A DNA stretch of 64,000 bases from JABDMH01 sp965223025. GTDB taxonomy: Bacteria > Bacteroidota > Bacteroidia > Chitinophagales > Saprospiraceae. Below the pieces are notes generated by a model. It did not search any database and had not been told where the DNA came from. It saw only the letters and a program-made list of their open reading frames with translations. This document shows positions 28,113 to 36,611 of the stretch, in pieces (within the stretch, counting starts at the first letter, position 1; each line of letters opens with the position of its first letter). Location: assembly GCA_965223025.1 (NCBI GenBank), contig CBDCVP010000023.1, positions 248,001-312,000 on the forward strand, in the 5' to 3' direction. The translations under genes were made by a program, and so were the position numbers.

Positions 28113-28160
28113 TACCTACAAATACATAAAATTAACTCATAGGTACATATTTCCACCTAT
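28113..28160. promoter_or_regulatory. Three copies of a TACCTA/TAGGTA half-site upstream of susC
   Basis: TACCTA (28113-28118), TAGGTA (28140-28145) and ACCTAT (28155-28160) occur in alternating orientation 60-110 bases before the susC ATG. ATAGGT-N10-ACCTAT (28139-28160) is a perfect inverted repeat. This is a plausible operator for the HTCS or AraC regulator in the locus, but no binding site is known to me for comparison. Confidence 0.35.
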
Positions 28161-28219
28161 CGTGTCCTTGATTTGCTATGAGTAAACTCCTATTTCTAAT
28201 CAAGTAAATCAATAGCTTC

Positions 28220-31200
28220 ATGAGAATTCCTAAGTTATTACTCCAAGAATGGAAGCATCATACCTTGAGCGTACTCGGAGCACTGATGTGCTTTGTGAAT
28301 GTGTCATTTGGGCAGATGACCATCACTGGTACGATCACCGATGCAATGGACAACAGTCCACTCATCGGGGTGAATGTCTTGGTCAAAGGTACGACCACGG
28401 GCACAGTCACGGACCTAGACGGGCGTTACAGCTTGGATGTGTCAAACACGGATGCAGTATTGGTCTATTCGTACACCGGCTATGCCAATCAAGAGATCGT
28501 AGTAGGCGAGCAGTCCGTGATCAATGTCCCACTCTCACCCTCTAGCGAGTTGTTGGACGAAGTCGTGGTCATCGGTTATGGCTCACAGAAAAAGTCGGAT
28601 CTAACCGGGTCTGTGTCCAGTGTCAATACTGAGGCCATCGAGAAGCTGGCGGTATCTCGTGTGGATGATGTCTTGCAAGGCCGGTCCGCTGGTGTACTGG
28701 TGTCGAAGGTCAATGGTGCACCTGGTGGCGATGTAAAAATCAGAATTCGCGGTACGAACTCGATTACCGGTAATAACCAACCATTGGTAGTTATCGATGA
28801 TTTTATCGGAGGTGATCTCTCGACCATCGATATGAACGATGTGCAGTCGATCCAAGTCTTGAAAGACGCCTCTGCGACGGCAATATATGGATCCAGAGCT
28901 TCTAATGGTGTAGTGATTGTGACGACCAAGAAGGGGCAATCAGGGAAACCCCAGGTGGGATTCAGCTCCTTTTTTAGTTTTGGCCAAGTGATGCGAAAAT
29001 TTGATTTGATGAGTGCTGCTCAATATGCAGAGTCGGTCAATGAGCAATTTCGAGTATTTGGTAAACCCGATGCTTTTTCCCAAGAAGAAATCAGTGGATT
29101 TCGGACCAATGGAGGCACAGATTGGCAAGATGAAGTCTTTAGAACGGGAGTCACGCAGAACTATGGAGTGAATATTAGTGGTGGGACAGACGATGTACGT
29201 TACTTCGCTTCGGCAGGATATCAGAATATCGATGGAATCGTGATAAACTCCTTTAATAGGAGGTATACTGGCCGTGCTAATTTGGAGTTTGATGTGAGCC
29301 CCAGCATCACGGCAGGTGTTAACCTTTTTATCATCAATGAGGAGGAGAATAATGTCAATAATCAGGGTACTGGTGGTGCAGGGAGTGCATTCTTAGGTGT
29401 GGTATCATATGCTCCAACCATTCCGGTGCGTGATGAAACCACGGGCGATTACTCAGAGCCAAATCCGACCTATGGTGTCATCCAAGACAATCCGGTCTAC
29501 CGCTTTAACGAACGTAACAATCGTGGTAGGAACCATCGTACCAATACCACTGGATTCGTAAAATGGCAGATTACCGACTGGTTGAGTATTAGGACCAGCG
29601 GTGTATTTAACAATCGCAATAACAACACTGAGGTATTCAACCGGTTTATTCCTGGAGGTGGGATTTCGGATTCAGATGCTAACCACAGCAACAGTTACTT
29701 GAATTCCTTTCAGAACACCAATGTGCTTAATTTCGAAAAGCGATTTGGGATTCACAATATCGATGCCTCTTTGATCTATGAAACCTTTGATACAAGGACA
29801 CGACGAAACAATATCAATGCTACAGCACTGACCTCAATAGCCTTGGATCAATATTCTACAGCCTTTGGTGAATCGCTGGTAGGAGCATCTGGTCTAAGTG
29901 GCAGTCAACTAGAATCATACATGGGTAGAATTAATTATGGGCTTAAGGATAAGTATTTAATCACCGCTTCGGTAAGAGTCGATGGATCTTCCAAATTTTC
30001 GAAGGACAACAGATATGGTGTGTTTCCATCTGCTGCCTTTGCCTGGCGAGTCTCAGAAGAAGACTTCATGAAATCAAGCGAATTATTTGATAACCTGAAG
30101 TTTAGAGCAAGTTGGGGTGCTACAGGAAATCAGGGCATCGATCCATTCGAGACACTACCCACTTTGGGAATTGGTGCCAATGTACCTTATGAGGGAGGCA
30201 CAACTGCACTGGCAGTGGGAGTGGCTCCAAATCGTATTGCCAATCCGGATCTCAAATGGGAGACGACAGAACAAGCAAATATTGGCATTGATTTCGGAAT
30301 TCTCAACAATCGCATCTATGGTTCTATTGATTGGTATCAGAAAAAAACGAAAGATCTACTACTGGAGGTCCAGCTGCCCAATTCCAATGGTATCGGTACG
30401 CAGCTCAAGAATATTGGAGAAATTGAGAACAAAGGCGTCGAAATAGAACTGGGAGGAATAGCGTATCACCAAGCTAACTTCAGATGGGACATCTCGGGAA
30501 ATATTTCTTTTAATAAAAATAAAGTGGTATCCCTTGTAGATCCTGCGGTGGATGATGAAGTCTTATTTACCAACAATTATTTTGGAAATAGAATAGCGGG
30601 AGATTCTCCCAATGCTCTGGCTGAGGGGTATCCGATCGGTATGCTATGGGGCCTGACCTACCTCGGCCCTTGGTCGGTTGCTCAGACAGCAGAGGCAGCG
30701 GAGTTTAATCGAGTACCCGGAGATGCCAATTTCGAGGATAGGGATGGCAATAAGGCCTACGATGATTTTGGGTTAATTGGAGATCCGAATCCTGATTTTA
30801 CTTGGGGACTGAATAACAGATTGTCCTACAAGGCATTTGATTTAAATCTGCTCTTCACGGGGATGCAGGGACGTGAAATCTGGAATTTCATAAAATGGCA
30901 AACATTGTCAGAATTTGGTGGGATCCGCAATCCAACAGGTATTGAGTACTTGGACAGATGGACCGAGAATAACCAAGATTCGCAGATTCCCGGCATTAGT
31001 AGAACCAATGAATTCCGTCCGCAAAATACCTTTTTTATAGAGGATGGCAGTTTTGTAAAATTAAAGGACATCACACTCGGCTACACCCTCCGACCCAGTA
31101 AGCACATCAGTGAACTGCGCCTTTATGCCAGCGGCCAGAATTTATTGATGCTGACTCAGTATGGTGGTTATGATCCGGAAGCCGATGGTCAGGGGAGTGC

Positions 31201-31282
31201 CCGTACGGGTGCACAAGGGGGCGATACCGGAGCCTACCCCAATGCCAGAGCCATCACCGTGGGATTGAATGTGAAATTTTAA
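28220..31282 (+). CDS. SusC/RagA-family TonB-dependent outer-membrane transporter
   Basis: A 1020-residue outer-membrane importer. Signal peptide ends VSFGQ. Residues about 33-120 are the CarboxypepD_reg-like domain (GTITDAMDNSPLIGVNVL). A TonB box-like LDEVVVIGYG follows, then the plug (GRSAGVLVSKVNGAPGGDVK and DVQSIQVLKDASATAIYGSR) and a 22-strand barrel ending AITVGLNVKF. It imports oligosaccharides using TonB energy together with the SusD lipoprotein encoded 37 bases downstream. The leader holds a repeated half-site that may be its operator. Full length for the family. Confidence 0.96.
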   Translation: MRIPKLLLQEWKHHTLSVLGALMCFVNVSFGQMTITGTITDAMDNSPLIGVNVLVKGTTTGTVTDLDGRYSLDVSNTDAVLVYSYTGYANQEIVVGEQSVINVPLSPSSELLDEVVVIGYGSQKKSDLTGSVSSVNTEAIEKLAVSRVDDVLQGRSAGVLVSKVNGAPGGDVKIRIRGTNSITGNNQPLVVIDDFIGGDLSTIDMNDVQSIQVLKDASATAIYGSRASNGVVIVTTKKGQSGKPQVGFSSFFSFGQVMRKFDLMSAAQYAESVNEQFRVFGKPDAFSQEEISGFRTNGGTDWQDEVFRTGVTQNYGVNISGGTDDVRYFASAGYQNIDGIVINSFNRRYTGRANLEFDVSPSITAGVNLFIINEEENNVNNQGTGGAGSAFLGVVSYAPTIPVRDETTGDYSEPNPTYGVIQDNPVYRFNERNNRGRNHRTNTTGFVKWQITDWLSIRTSGVFNNRNNNTEVFNRFIPGGGISDSDANHSNSYLNSFQNTNVLNFEKRFGIHNIDASLIYETFDTRTRRNNINATALTSIALDQYSTAFGESLVGASGLSGSQLESYMGRINYGLKDKYLITASVRVDGSSKFSKDNRYGVFPSAAFAWRVSEEDFMKSSELFDNLKFRASWGATGNQGIDPFETLPTLGIGANVPYEGGTTALAVGVAPNRIANPDLKWETTEQANIGIDFGILNNRIYGSIDWYQKKTKDLLLEVQLPNSNGIGTQLKNIGEIENKGVEIELGGIAYHQANFRWDISGNISFNKNKVVSLVDPAVDDEVLFTNNYFGNRIAGDSPNALAEGYPIGMLWGLTYLGPWSVAQTAEAAEFNRVPGDANFEDRDGNKAYDDFGLIGDPNPDFTWGLNNRLSYKAFDLNLLFTGMQGREIWNFIKWQTLSEFGGIRNPTGIEYLDRWTENNQDSQIPGISRTNEFRPQNTFFIEDGSFVKLKDITLGYTLRPSKHISELRLYASGQNLLMLTQYGGYDPEADGQGSARTGAQGGDTGAYPNARAITVGLNVKF

Positions 31283-31319
31283 TAGTCATTAGTGATTGAT
31301 CAATTTTGAAAAAAAAACG

Positions 31320-32912
31320 ATGTTTAAAATGAGAACATATAAATCAATAATAAAGAGCCTGATCATGCCATACGGATTCTTCTTGATGTTTTTTCTCATC
31401 GCCCTACCGGCCTGTCAGGATCTAGATGAGGATATTTCGGGTGTGTTTGTGGCAGATTCCTTCTTTGCCAGTGAGACTGATTATGATCTTGCAGTAAATG
31501 CCATCTACAGCTCCCTACAATCTACGGCCAACTCATCCAACTCAGGCAACCGTATTGGGACCAACGGATTCTTTTCTATGCATATGGGAGGTGACGACAT
31601 GATGTCACATTTTGGTCTCAATAAGGCGCCTTTTAGAAATGTGGATATTTTTTCTGCTACCGCAAACAGTGTGACGTTGCCGAGGGCGTGGAATACATAC
31701 TACGAAACCATTTACCGCGCCAATGTCCTGATTAAGGCGGCTAGTGAGTCCCAGCTCGGTGTGGAATTAGTGAATCCGCATGTGGCACAGGCAAGAATGT
31801 TGAGGGCCTTCTCCTATTTTAATCTCGTAAAAATATGGGGTGATGTACCTATGCATACAGAAGATAATATTGCCGCACTGGCAGAAATCGCACCTTCTTC
31901 CTATGGCGAAATTATGAATTTGGTGATCTCGGATCTGGAATGGGCGGTTGATCATATTCAGAAAGTGACACCAAATGGTAAACCCGGCCAGATGAATGTA
32001 TGGGGAGCTAAGACATTGCTCGCAGATGTTTATCTCAAAATGTCGGGTTGGCCTACCAATGATGCTAGCTTTTTTCCAAAGGCTGCTCAGCAGGCATTGG
32101 ATGTGATAAATTCTGGAGAGTATTCCATGTATGCTGATTTTGCAGATCTCTGGGACGTAGCCAATCACAATTCTTCCAATCCCGAATTTGTGTTTTATTT
32201 TTCACAGTCCTTTTCTGCCGGTGGTAGATATTCCAGTGTGCAGACAAGAACCACTTTTCCTCCGGAGGAAGCTGGCTGGACGGATGTCATGTCTCAAAAT
32301 GGTTGGTTTTATGCCTTTCCGGAAGGATATCGAAAAGAGGTGACATTTCATACTCGATTTATAGACAAAGACAGCACACACTGGACAGAGTCTCAGTTAG
32401 GTCATCCTTTTTACGCTAAATATCGTAGTGGTAGTTCGCTAGCTAAAGATGGAAGTGGGACGCATAGGCATCTTAGCAACAGATCTACTTTAATCTACCG
32501 TCTACCTTATCTATACTTCACCTATGCCGAAGCCCAGACCATGGCTGATGGAGCTCCTAATGCCCAATCCTATGAGTTCATTAATATGGTGCGCAGGAGA
32601 GCCATGAAGCTGGACTACAACGAGCCAAATCCCGAGGTGGACCTACCGGCTGGCTTGAGTGCAGAGGAATTCCGCGAAGCGGTCTTTGAGGAGAAGGGAT
32701 GGGAATTGGCTTGTGAGCAACATCGATGGAACGACTTGGTTAGGAGGGATAAGGTGGTTGAGATGAATCTAAAACATCGTGTTCAAGACGAAGATGTACC
32801 GTGGTTTGGACGGGATATAGAAAGTCTACCCAAAGAGCATTTTTATTACTTGCCATATCAGCAAGCTGAATTGACTAAAAACAAACTCTTGGTACAGAGA
32901 CCTGGGTACTGA
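31320..32912 (+). CDS. SusD/RagB-family surface glycan-binding lipoprotein
   Basis: A 530-residue partner of the preceding SusC. The lipoprotein signal has the lipobox LPAC. SusD features are ASETDYDLAVNAIYSSL, the TPR-type RMLRAFSYFNLVKIWGDVP, FEEKGWELACEQHRWNDLVRR and the C-terminus LLVQRPGY. ATG 31320 was chosen; the frame can be extended to a TTG at 31296 but without gain. It forms the lid of the SusC barrel and selects the imported glycan. It differs from the SusD fragment at the left edge of the window. Confidence 0.95.
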   Translation: MFKMRTYKSIIKSLIMPYGFFLMFFLIALPACQDLDEDISGVFVADSFFASETDYDLAVNAIYSSLQSTANSSNSGNRIGTNGFFSMHMGGDDMMSHFGLNKAPFRNVDIFSATANSVTLPRAWNTYYETIYRANVLIKAASESQLGVELVNPHVAQARMLRAFSYFNLVKIWGDVPMHTEDNIAALAEIAPSSYGEIMNLVISDLEWAVDHIQKVTPNGKPGQMNVWGAKTLLADVYLKMSGWPTNDASFFPKAAQQALDVINSGEYSMYADFADLWDVANHNSSNPEFVFYFSQSFSAGGRYSSVQTRTTFPPEEAGWTDVMSQNGWFYAFPEGYRKEVTFHTRFIDKDSTHWTESQLGHPFYAKYRSGSSLAKDGSGTHRHLSNRSTLIYRLPYLYFTYAEAQTMADGAPNAQSYEFINMVRRRAMKLDYNEPNPEVDLPAGLSAEEFREAVFEEKGWELACEQHRWNDLVRRDKVVEMNLKHRVQDEDVPWFGRDIESLPKEHFYYLPYQQAELTKNKLLVQRPGY

Positions 32913-33100
32913 TCGTTGTCTTTTTCAAGTGTACCTGATAGATTCATTAGATCAAAACTATCCATCATGGCAGAAGAATAGTGGGGGTTACGTTTGTGAC
33001 GCATTCTTTAGCTGCCTTCTTTCATTTATTTATCTCCGGAGCAATCTTGGGGGAATGGACGTGCTTTGACCGTTGAGCATGCGGGAATCCACGGCCAGTG

Positions 33101-35032
33101 ATGAATCGTAGTCATTATTTTTTACAGAAATTCTTACCTGATCTCGGTATGCATAATAAGACATCTGGTTTATTCTTGTTGATAGTGTGGCTTACATTGA
33201 GTTTTTGCTCTTCACATCTTCCAAAACCTGATCCCGTACTTTTTTCCACGGACATTGCAGGTGATGCCACGCCGACTGTGGTCTCACAAATGCTATCTGC
33301 CCAGCATAGCGAGACGGTCGAGATACGATTTGAAAAGGGAACCTACCACTTCTATCCCGATAAAGGTTATGAGGCATTTTGCCACATCTCCAACCACGAT
33401 GATGTGCTCGTACAGACCGCGTTTCCCTTGCTTGGTTTGAAAGACTTAAAAATTGATGGTCAGGGATCAACTTTCGTATTTCATGGTACGATGGTGCCAT
33501 TCTTGATCGATGATTGTCAGCGTATCAGCATCAGTAATGTCTCAGTTGACTGGGCGGTACCCTTTCACAGTGAAGGCCTCATCGTAGCTAATGACCCCCA
33601 AAAGGGTACTTTTGATATGGAGATTTCAGAAGTGTATCCATATGAAATCAGGGATGGCCAATTGTACTTTGTCAAAGAATACTACGAGCATAGCATCGGG
33701 CAATCTATCCTATATGATCCACAGAGAAAAGCGATCGCATTTGATACCGAATCTTATACGCCGATTACAGTGAGTTCACGTACTGCGTTGCAAAATAATG
33801 TAGGAAACATTGATTACAAATATGAGGTAGATCCACTTTCACCCCCACACAGAAAACTAGGGGTGGAACATAGAATACATTGTGAGCAATTGAAACCCGG
33901 TTTGGTTAGGATCTTTAATCATGGTAAGAAGCTGCCTCCTGTGGGAATGATTTTAGTATGTAAAGGTAAGCAGAGTGAGAACCGGGTTGCCCCTGCATTT
34001 CGAATAACTCATACCGATGGCTTTGTCGCCCAACATATCAATGTTCATCACGCTGGTGGGATGGGCCTGATTGCTGAAAACTCAGCCAACCTCACGCTTG
34101 ACGATTTTAATGTCTTACCCAGTAAGGGACGTATGGTTTCAACCACTGCCGACGCGACCCATTTTGTGGGTTGTAGGGGGAGTGTTGTGATCAGAAACTG
34201 CCAGTTTAATAATCAGCTGGACGACGCTTCCAACGTGCATGGCACCTATCAAAGAGTGGTCGATCTGTTAGATGAGAAAACGATTGGAGTACGCATGGGT
34301 CATTTTCAGCAGCTGGGTTTTACCATAGGCCGGATCGATGATACAGTCGGTCTTGTGAGACTTAGCGAATCCTTTTTCCCGTATCATAGACTGACAATAA
34401 AGTCTATCGTAAAGCGCAATCGGAGGTATCAGATCATTAGTTTTCATGAAGAGCTTCCGAAGGAGCTGGAAGTAGGTGATCTGATAGAGAACGTTGAAGC
34501 TTATCCAGAGTTGCTAGTGGAAAATTGCGAAATCAGCAATAATCGGGCAAGAGGCCTCTTGCTGTCTACACCCAGGAAGACCATTATTAGGAATAATTAT
34601 TTTAGTACGGAGATGGAGGCGATTTTGATTCCGGTGGAGAGTGGCCATTGGTATGAATCTGGGAGTGTTTCAAATTTATTGATTGCCAATAATATCTTTG
34701 AAGATTGTCAGCATAGTGGCTTTAATCGTGGCGTCATAAGATTTGTGACCGACGATGATAATGAGAATGTTGCTTTTCGCAATGTCGTGATTTCTGAAAA
34801 TGAATTCAAACATTTTGATAACTTGATCATGGAAGTGTCAAACACAGAAAAATTGAGATTTACAAGAAACTCAATTTCGAAGACAGAATCTTTCAGCAAG
34901 CTGTTTTCTGATAATCCGGCCATTAGAATTAAATCCTCAAAAGACATTGGTTTTGAGGATAATATCTACTCTGGTAGGGCCACACAGATTTTGGCAATGG
35001 ATGCAGATATGCCACCGGTAGAATTTAAGTAG
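33101..35032 (+). CDS. GH110 alpha-1,3-galactosidase, lipoprotein
   Basis: About 643 residues, a right-handed parallel beta-helix enzyme of GH110. Characterised members remove terminal alpha-1,3-galactose, and marine ones act on carrageenan-derived galactobiose. Family blocks: FEKGTYHFYPDKGYEAFCHI, SNHDD, IDGQGSTFVFHG, VSVDWAVPFHSEG and YYEHSIGQSILYDPQRKAI. Candidate catalytic aspartates are D351 (TTADATHFVG) and D374/D375 (NNQLDDASNVHGTY); their 23-residue spacing agrees with the aspartate triad I recall for GH110. A lipobox (LSFC) follows the ATG at 33149, which is an alternative start. It would handle repeat units whose alpha-linked sugar is galactose rather than anhydrogalactose. Confidence 0.9.
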   Translation: MNRSHYFLQKFLPDLGMHNKTSGLFLLIVWLTLSFCSSHLPKPDPVLFSTDIAGDATPTVVSQMLSAQHSETVEIRFEKGTYHFYPDKGYEAFCHISNHDDVLVQTAFPLLGLKDLKIDGQGSTFVFHGTMVPFLIDDCQRISISNVSVDWAVPFHSEGLIVANDPQKGTFDMEISEVYPYEIRDGQLYFVKEYYEHSIGQSILYDPQRKAIAFDTESYTPITVSSRTALQNNVGNIDYKYEVDPLSPPHRKLGVEHRIHCEQLKPGLVRIFNHGKKLPPVGMILVCKGKQSENRVAPAFRITHTDGFVAQHINVHHAGGMGLIAENSANLTLDDFNVLPSKGRMVSTTADATHFVGCRGSVVIRNCQFNNQLDDASNVHGTYQRVVDLLDEKTIGVRMGHFQQLGFTIGRIDDTVGLVRLSESFFPYHRLTIKSIVKRNRRYQIISFHEELPKELEVGDLIENVEAYPELLVENCEISNNRARGLLLSTPRKTIIRNNYFSTEMEAILIPVESGHWYESGSVSNLLIANNIFEDCQHSGFNRGVIRFVTDDDNENVAFRNVVISENEFKHFDNLIMEVSNTEKLRFTRNSISKTESFSKLFSDNPAIRIKSSKDIGFEDNIYSGRATQILAMDADMPPVEFK

Positions 35033-35100
35033 AGCCGTATACATGTTAATTGCTTTTCAAGTTTATGGTCCGCTGTAGTGATAACTGGAAAAAGCATGAA

Positions 35101-36441
35101 ATGAACAGACAAATTTCCTTTTTGGTGCTGCTATTTCTCTTTCCATCGGCTGAGTGCGTTTGGTCTCAGCCCAACATCGTCCTCTTTTTTGTGGATGATT
35201 TAGGCTGGGGAGATGTGGGTTATCGCAATCCTAAATTTCACACACCCAATATTGATCAGTTAAGGGAAGAGGGTATGGATTTTCGAAGGGCTTACATATC
35301 TACACCTACTTGCAGTCCCAGCAGGGCTTCTCTTTTGACAGGTAAGGAATCTGTACGGCTGCAGTTGGTGCGCCATATCCCTCATGAAGATGAATATGGG
35401 CGAAACAGCAAAAAGTACCATTTATGGCCCACGGATCCAGCCCAGATGCCATCAATGAATTGGTTGCCGTTGGAGGAAACGACCTATGCGGAGAGGTTGG
35501 GAGAGTTGGGTTATTACAATATATTTATTGGGAAGTGGCACCTTGGCCATGAGCCCTTTTATCCCGATAAGCAGGGATTTGATGAAACGTTTGGCGTTTC
35601 TAATTTTGGTCATCCAAAAAGTTATTATCCAGCCTATTTTAAGGAACCTAATCCGCTAAATAAGATGTCGGATGGCAATTATCTGACAGATGTGCTCACC
35701 GATCGGGCAGTTGAATTTGTCAATGATTACAAAGGTGCCAGTCCCTTCATGCTTTCATTCTACTACTATAATGTGCATGGACCACATGTGGGAAGGAGAG
35801 ACTGGCTGCAGCGGTATCGGGAAGAAGGATTGGAAGGGCGGATTGCAAATTATGCTGCTATGCTAAGCACATTGGATGAGTCCATCGGTCGAGTCAGAAG
35901 TGCATTGGAAGCAAATGACCTGGCAGAGAACACCGTGGTCATTTTTCTTTCTGATCAGGGTGGCTATTTTAGTAATGCCCCATTGAGGGGAGGAAAAAGA
36001 GGTGGTTTTTCATTGTGTGAGGGTGGAGCTCGAGTACCTTTTATTGTGCATTATCCAAAACTGGTGGAGGCCAATACGGCCTGTGATGTGCCGGTCCAAT
36101 CCATCGACCTGTTTCCGACATTGATCGAGCTGGCATCAAGAAAGAAGTGTAGGAACAAGAGTATAAACGGCAAGAGTTTATTGCCTTTGTTATTGGGAAA
36201 GAAAATGGGGACACGAAATCTCTTCTTTTATCGCAGTTATGAAGATCAGTATGCAGCCATCATGCACGGTGATTGGAAGTTGATCAAGTACCGGAGTGAT
36301 GCGTATGAGATGTTCAATCTCGATAGGGATCCCGAAGAAACGAATAACCTGATCGGATCAGTCCTCAGGCAAGAGCATAGATTAAAGAAGCGACTGGCCA
36401 AATGGGAGGCAGACGTAGCAGAAGATTGGACATACGAGTGA
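35101..36441 (+). CDS. S1-family sulfatase
   Basis: A 446-residue sulfatase; signal peptide 1-23 (SAECVWSQ). Metal site FVDDLGWGDVG, formylglycine site C71-S-P-S-R in TPTCSPSRASLLTG. The segment after it (VRLQLVRHIPHEDEYG) and IFIGKWHLGHEPFYPDKQGF then FDETFGVSNFGHPKSYY define a layout different from the other sulfatases here, suggesting a different subfamily and sulfate position. LSDQGGYFSNAPLRGGKRGG supplies the late metal and sulfate-binding residues. ATG 35101 is chosen over TTG 35050 because it begins the signal peptide. It lies between GH110 and GH127 genes, all on one strand with short gaps. Confidence 0.92.
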   Translation: MNRQISFLVLLFLFPSAECVWSQPNIVLFFVDDLGWGDVGYRNPKFHTPNIDQLREEGMDFRRAYISTPTCSPSRASLLTGKESVRLQLVRHIPHEDEYGRNSKKYHLWPTDPAQMPSMNWLPLEETTYAERLGELGYYNIFIGKWHLGHEPFYPDKQGFDETFGVSNFGHPKSYYPAYFKEPNPLNKMSDGNYLTDVLTDRAVEFVNDYKGASPFMLSFYYYNVHGPHVGRRDWLQRYREEGLEGRIANYAAMLSTLDESIGRVRSALEANDLAENTVVIFLSDQGGYFSNAPLRGGKRGGFSLCEGGARVPFIVHYPKLVEANTACDVPVQSIDLFPTLIELASRKKCRNKSINGKSLLPLLLGKKMGTRNLFFYRSYEDQYAAIMHGDWKLIKYRSDAYEMFNLDRDPEETNNLIGSVLRQEHRLKKRLAKWEADVAEDWTYE

Positions 36442-36611
36442 GTCCGCTATGCAGACCGAAGAAGCGAAACCGTGTAAGCTGGTAGCTATGCGAGGTTTTC
36501 GATGATGAAGAGGTGCTGTAAAAGGACCCGTCACATGCGTCAGATATGCTAAAAATGCCGCACCAGGATGTCCAGTTGTTATTGATCCTGTTTTTTAATA
36601 AATCATTTCGT

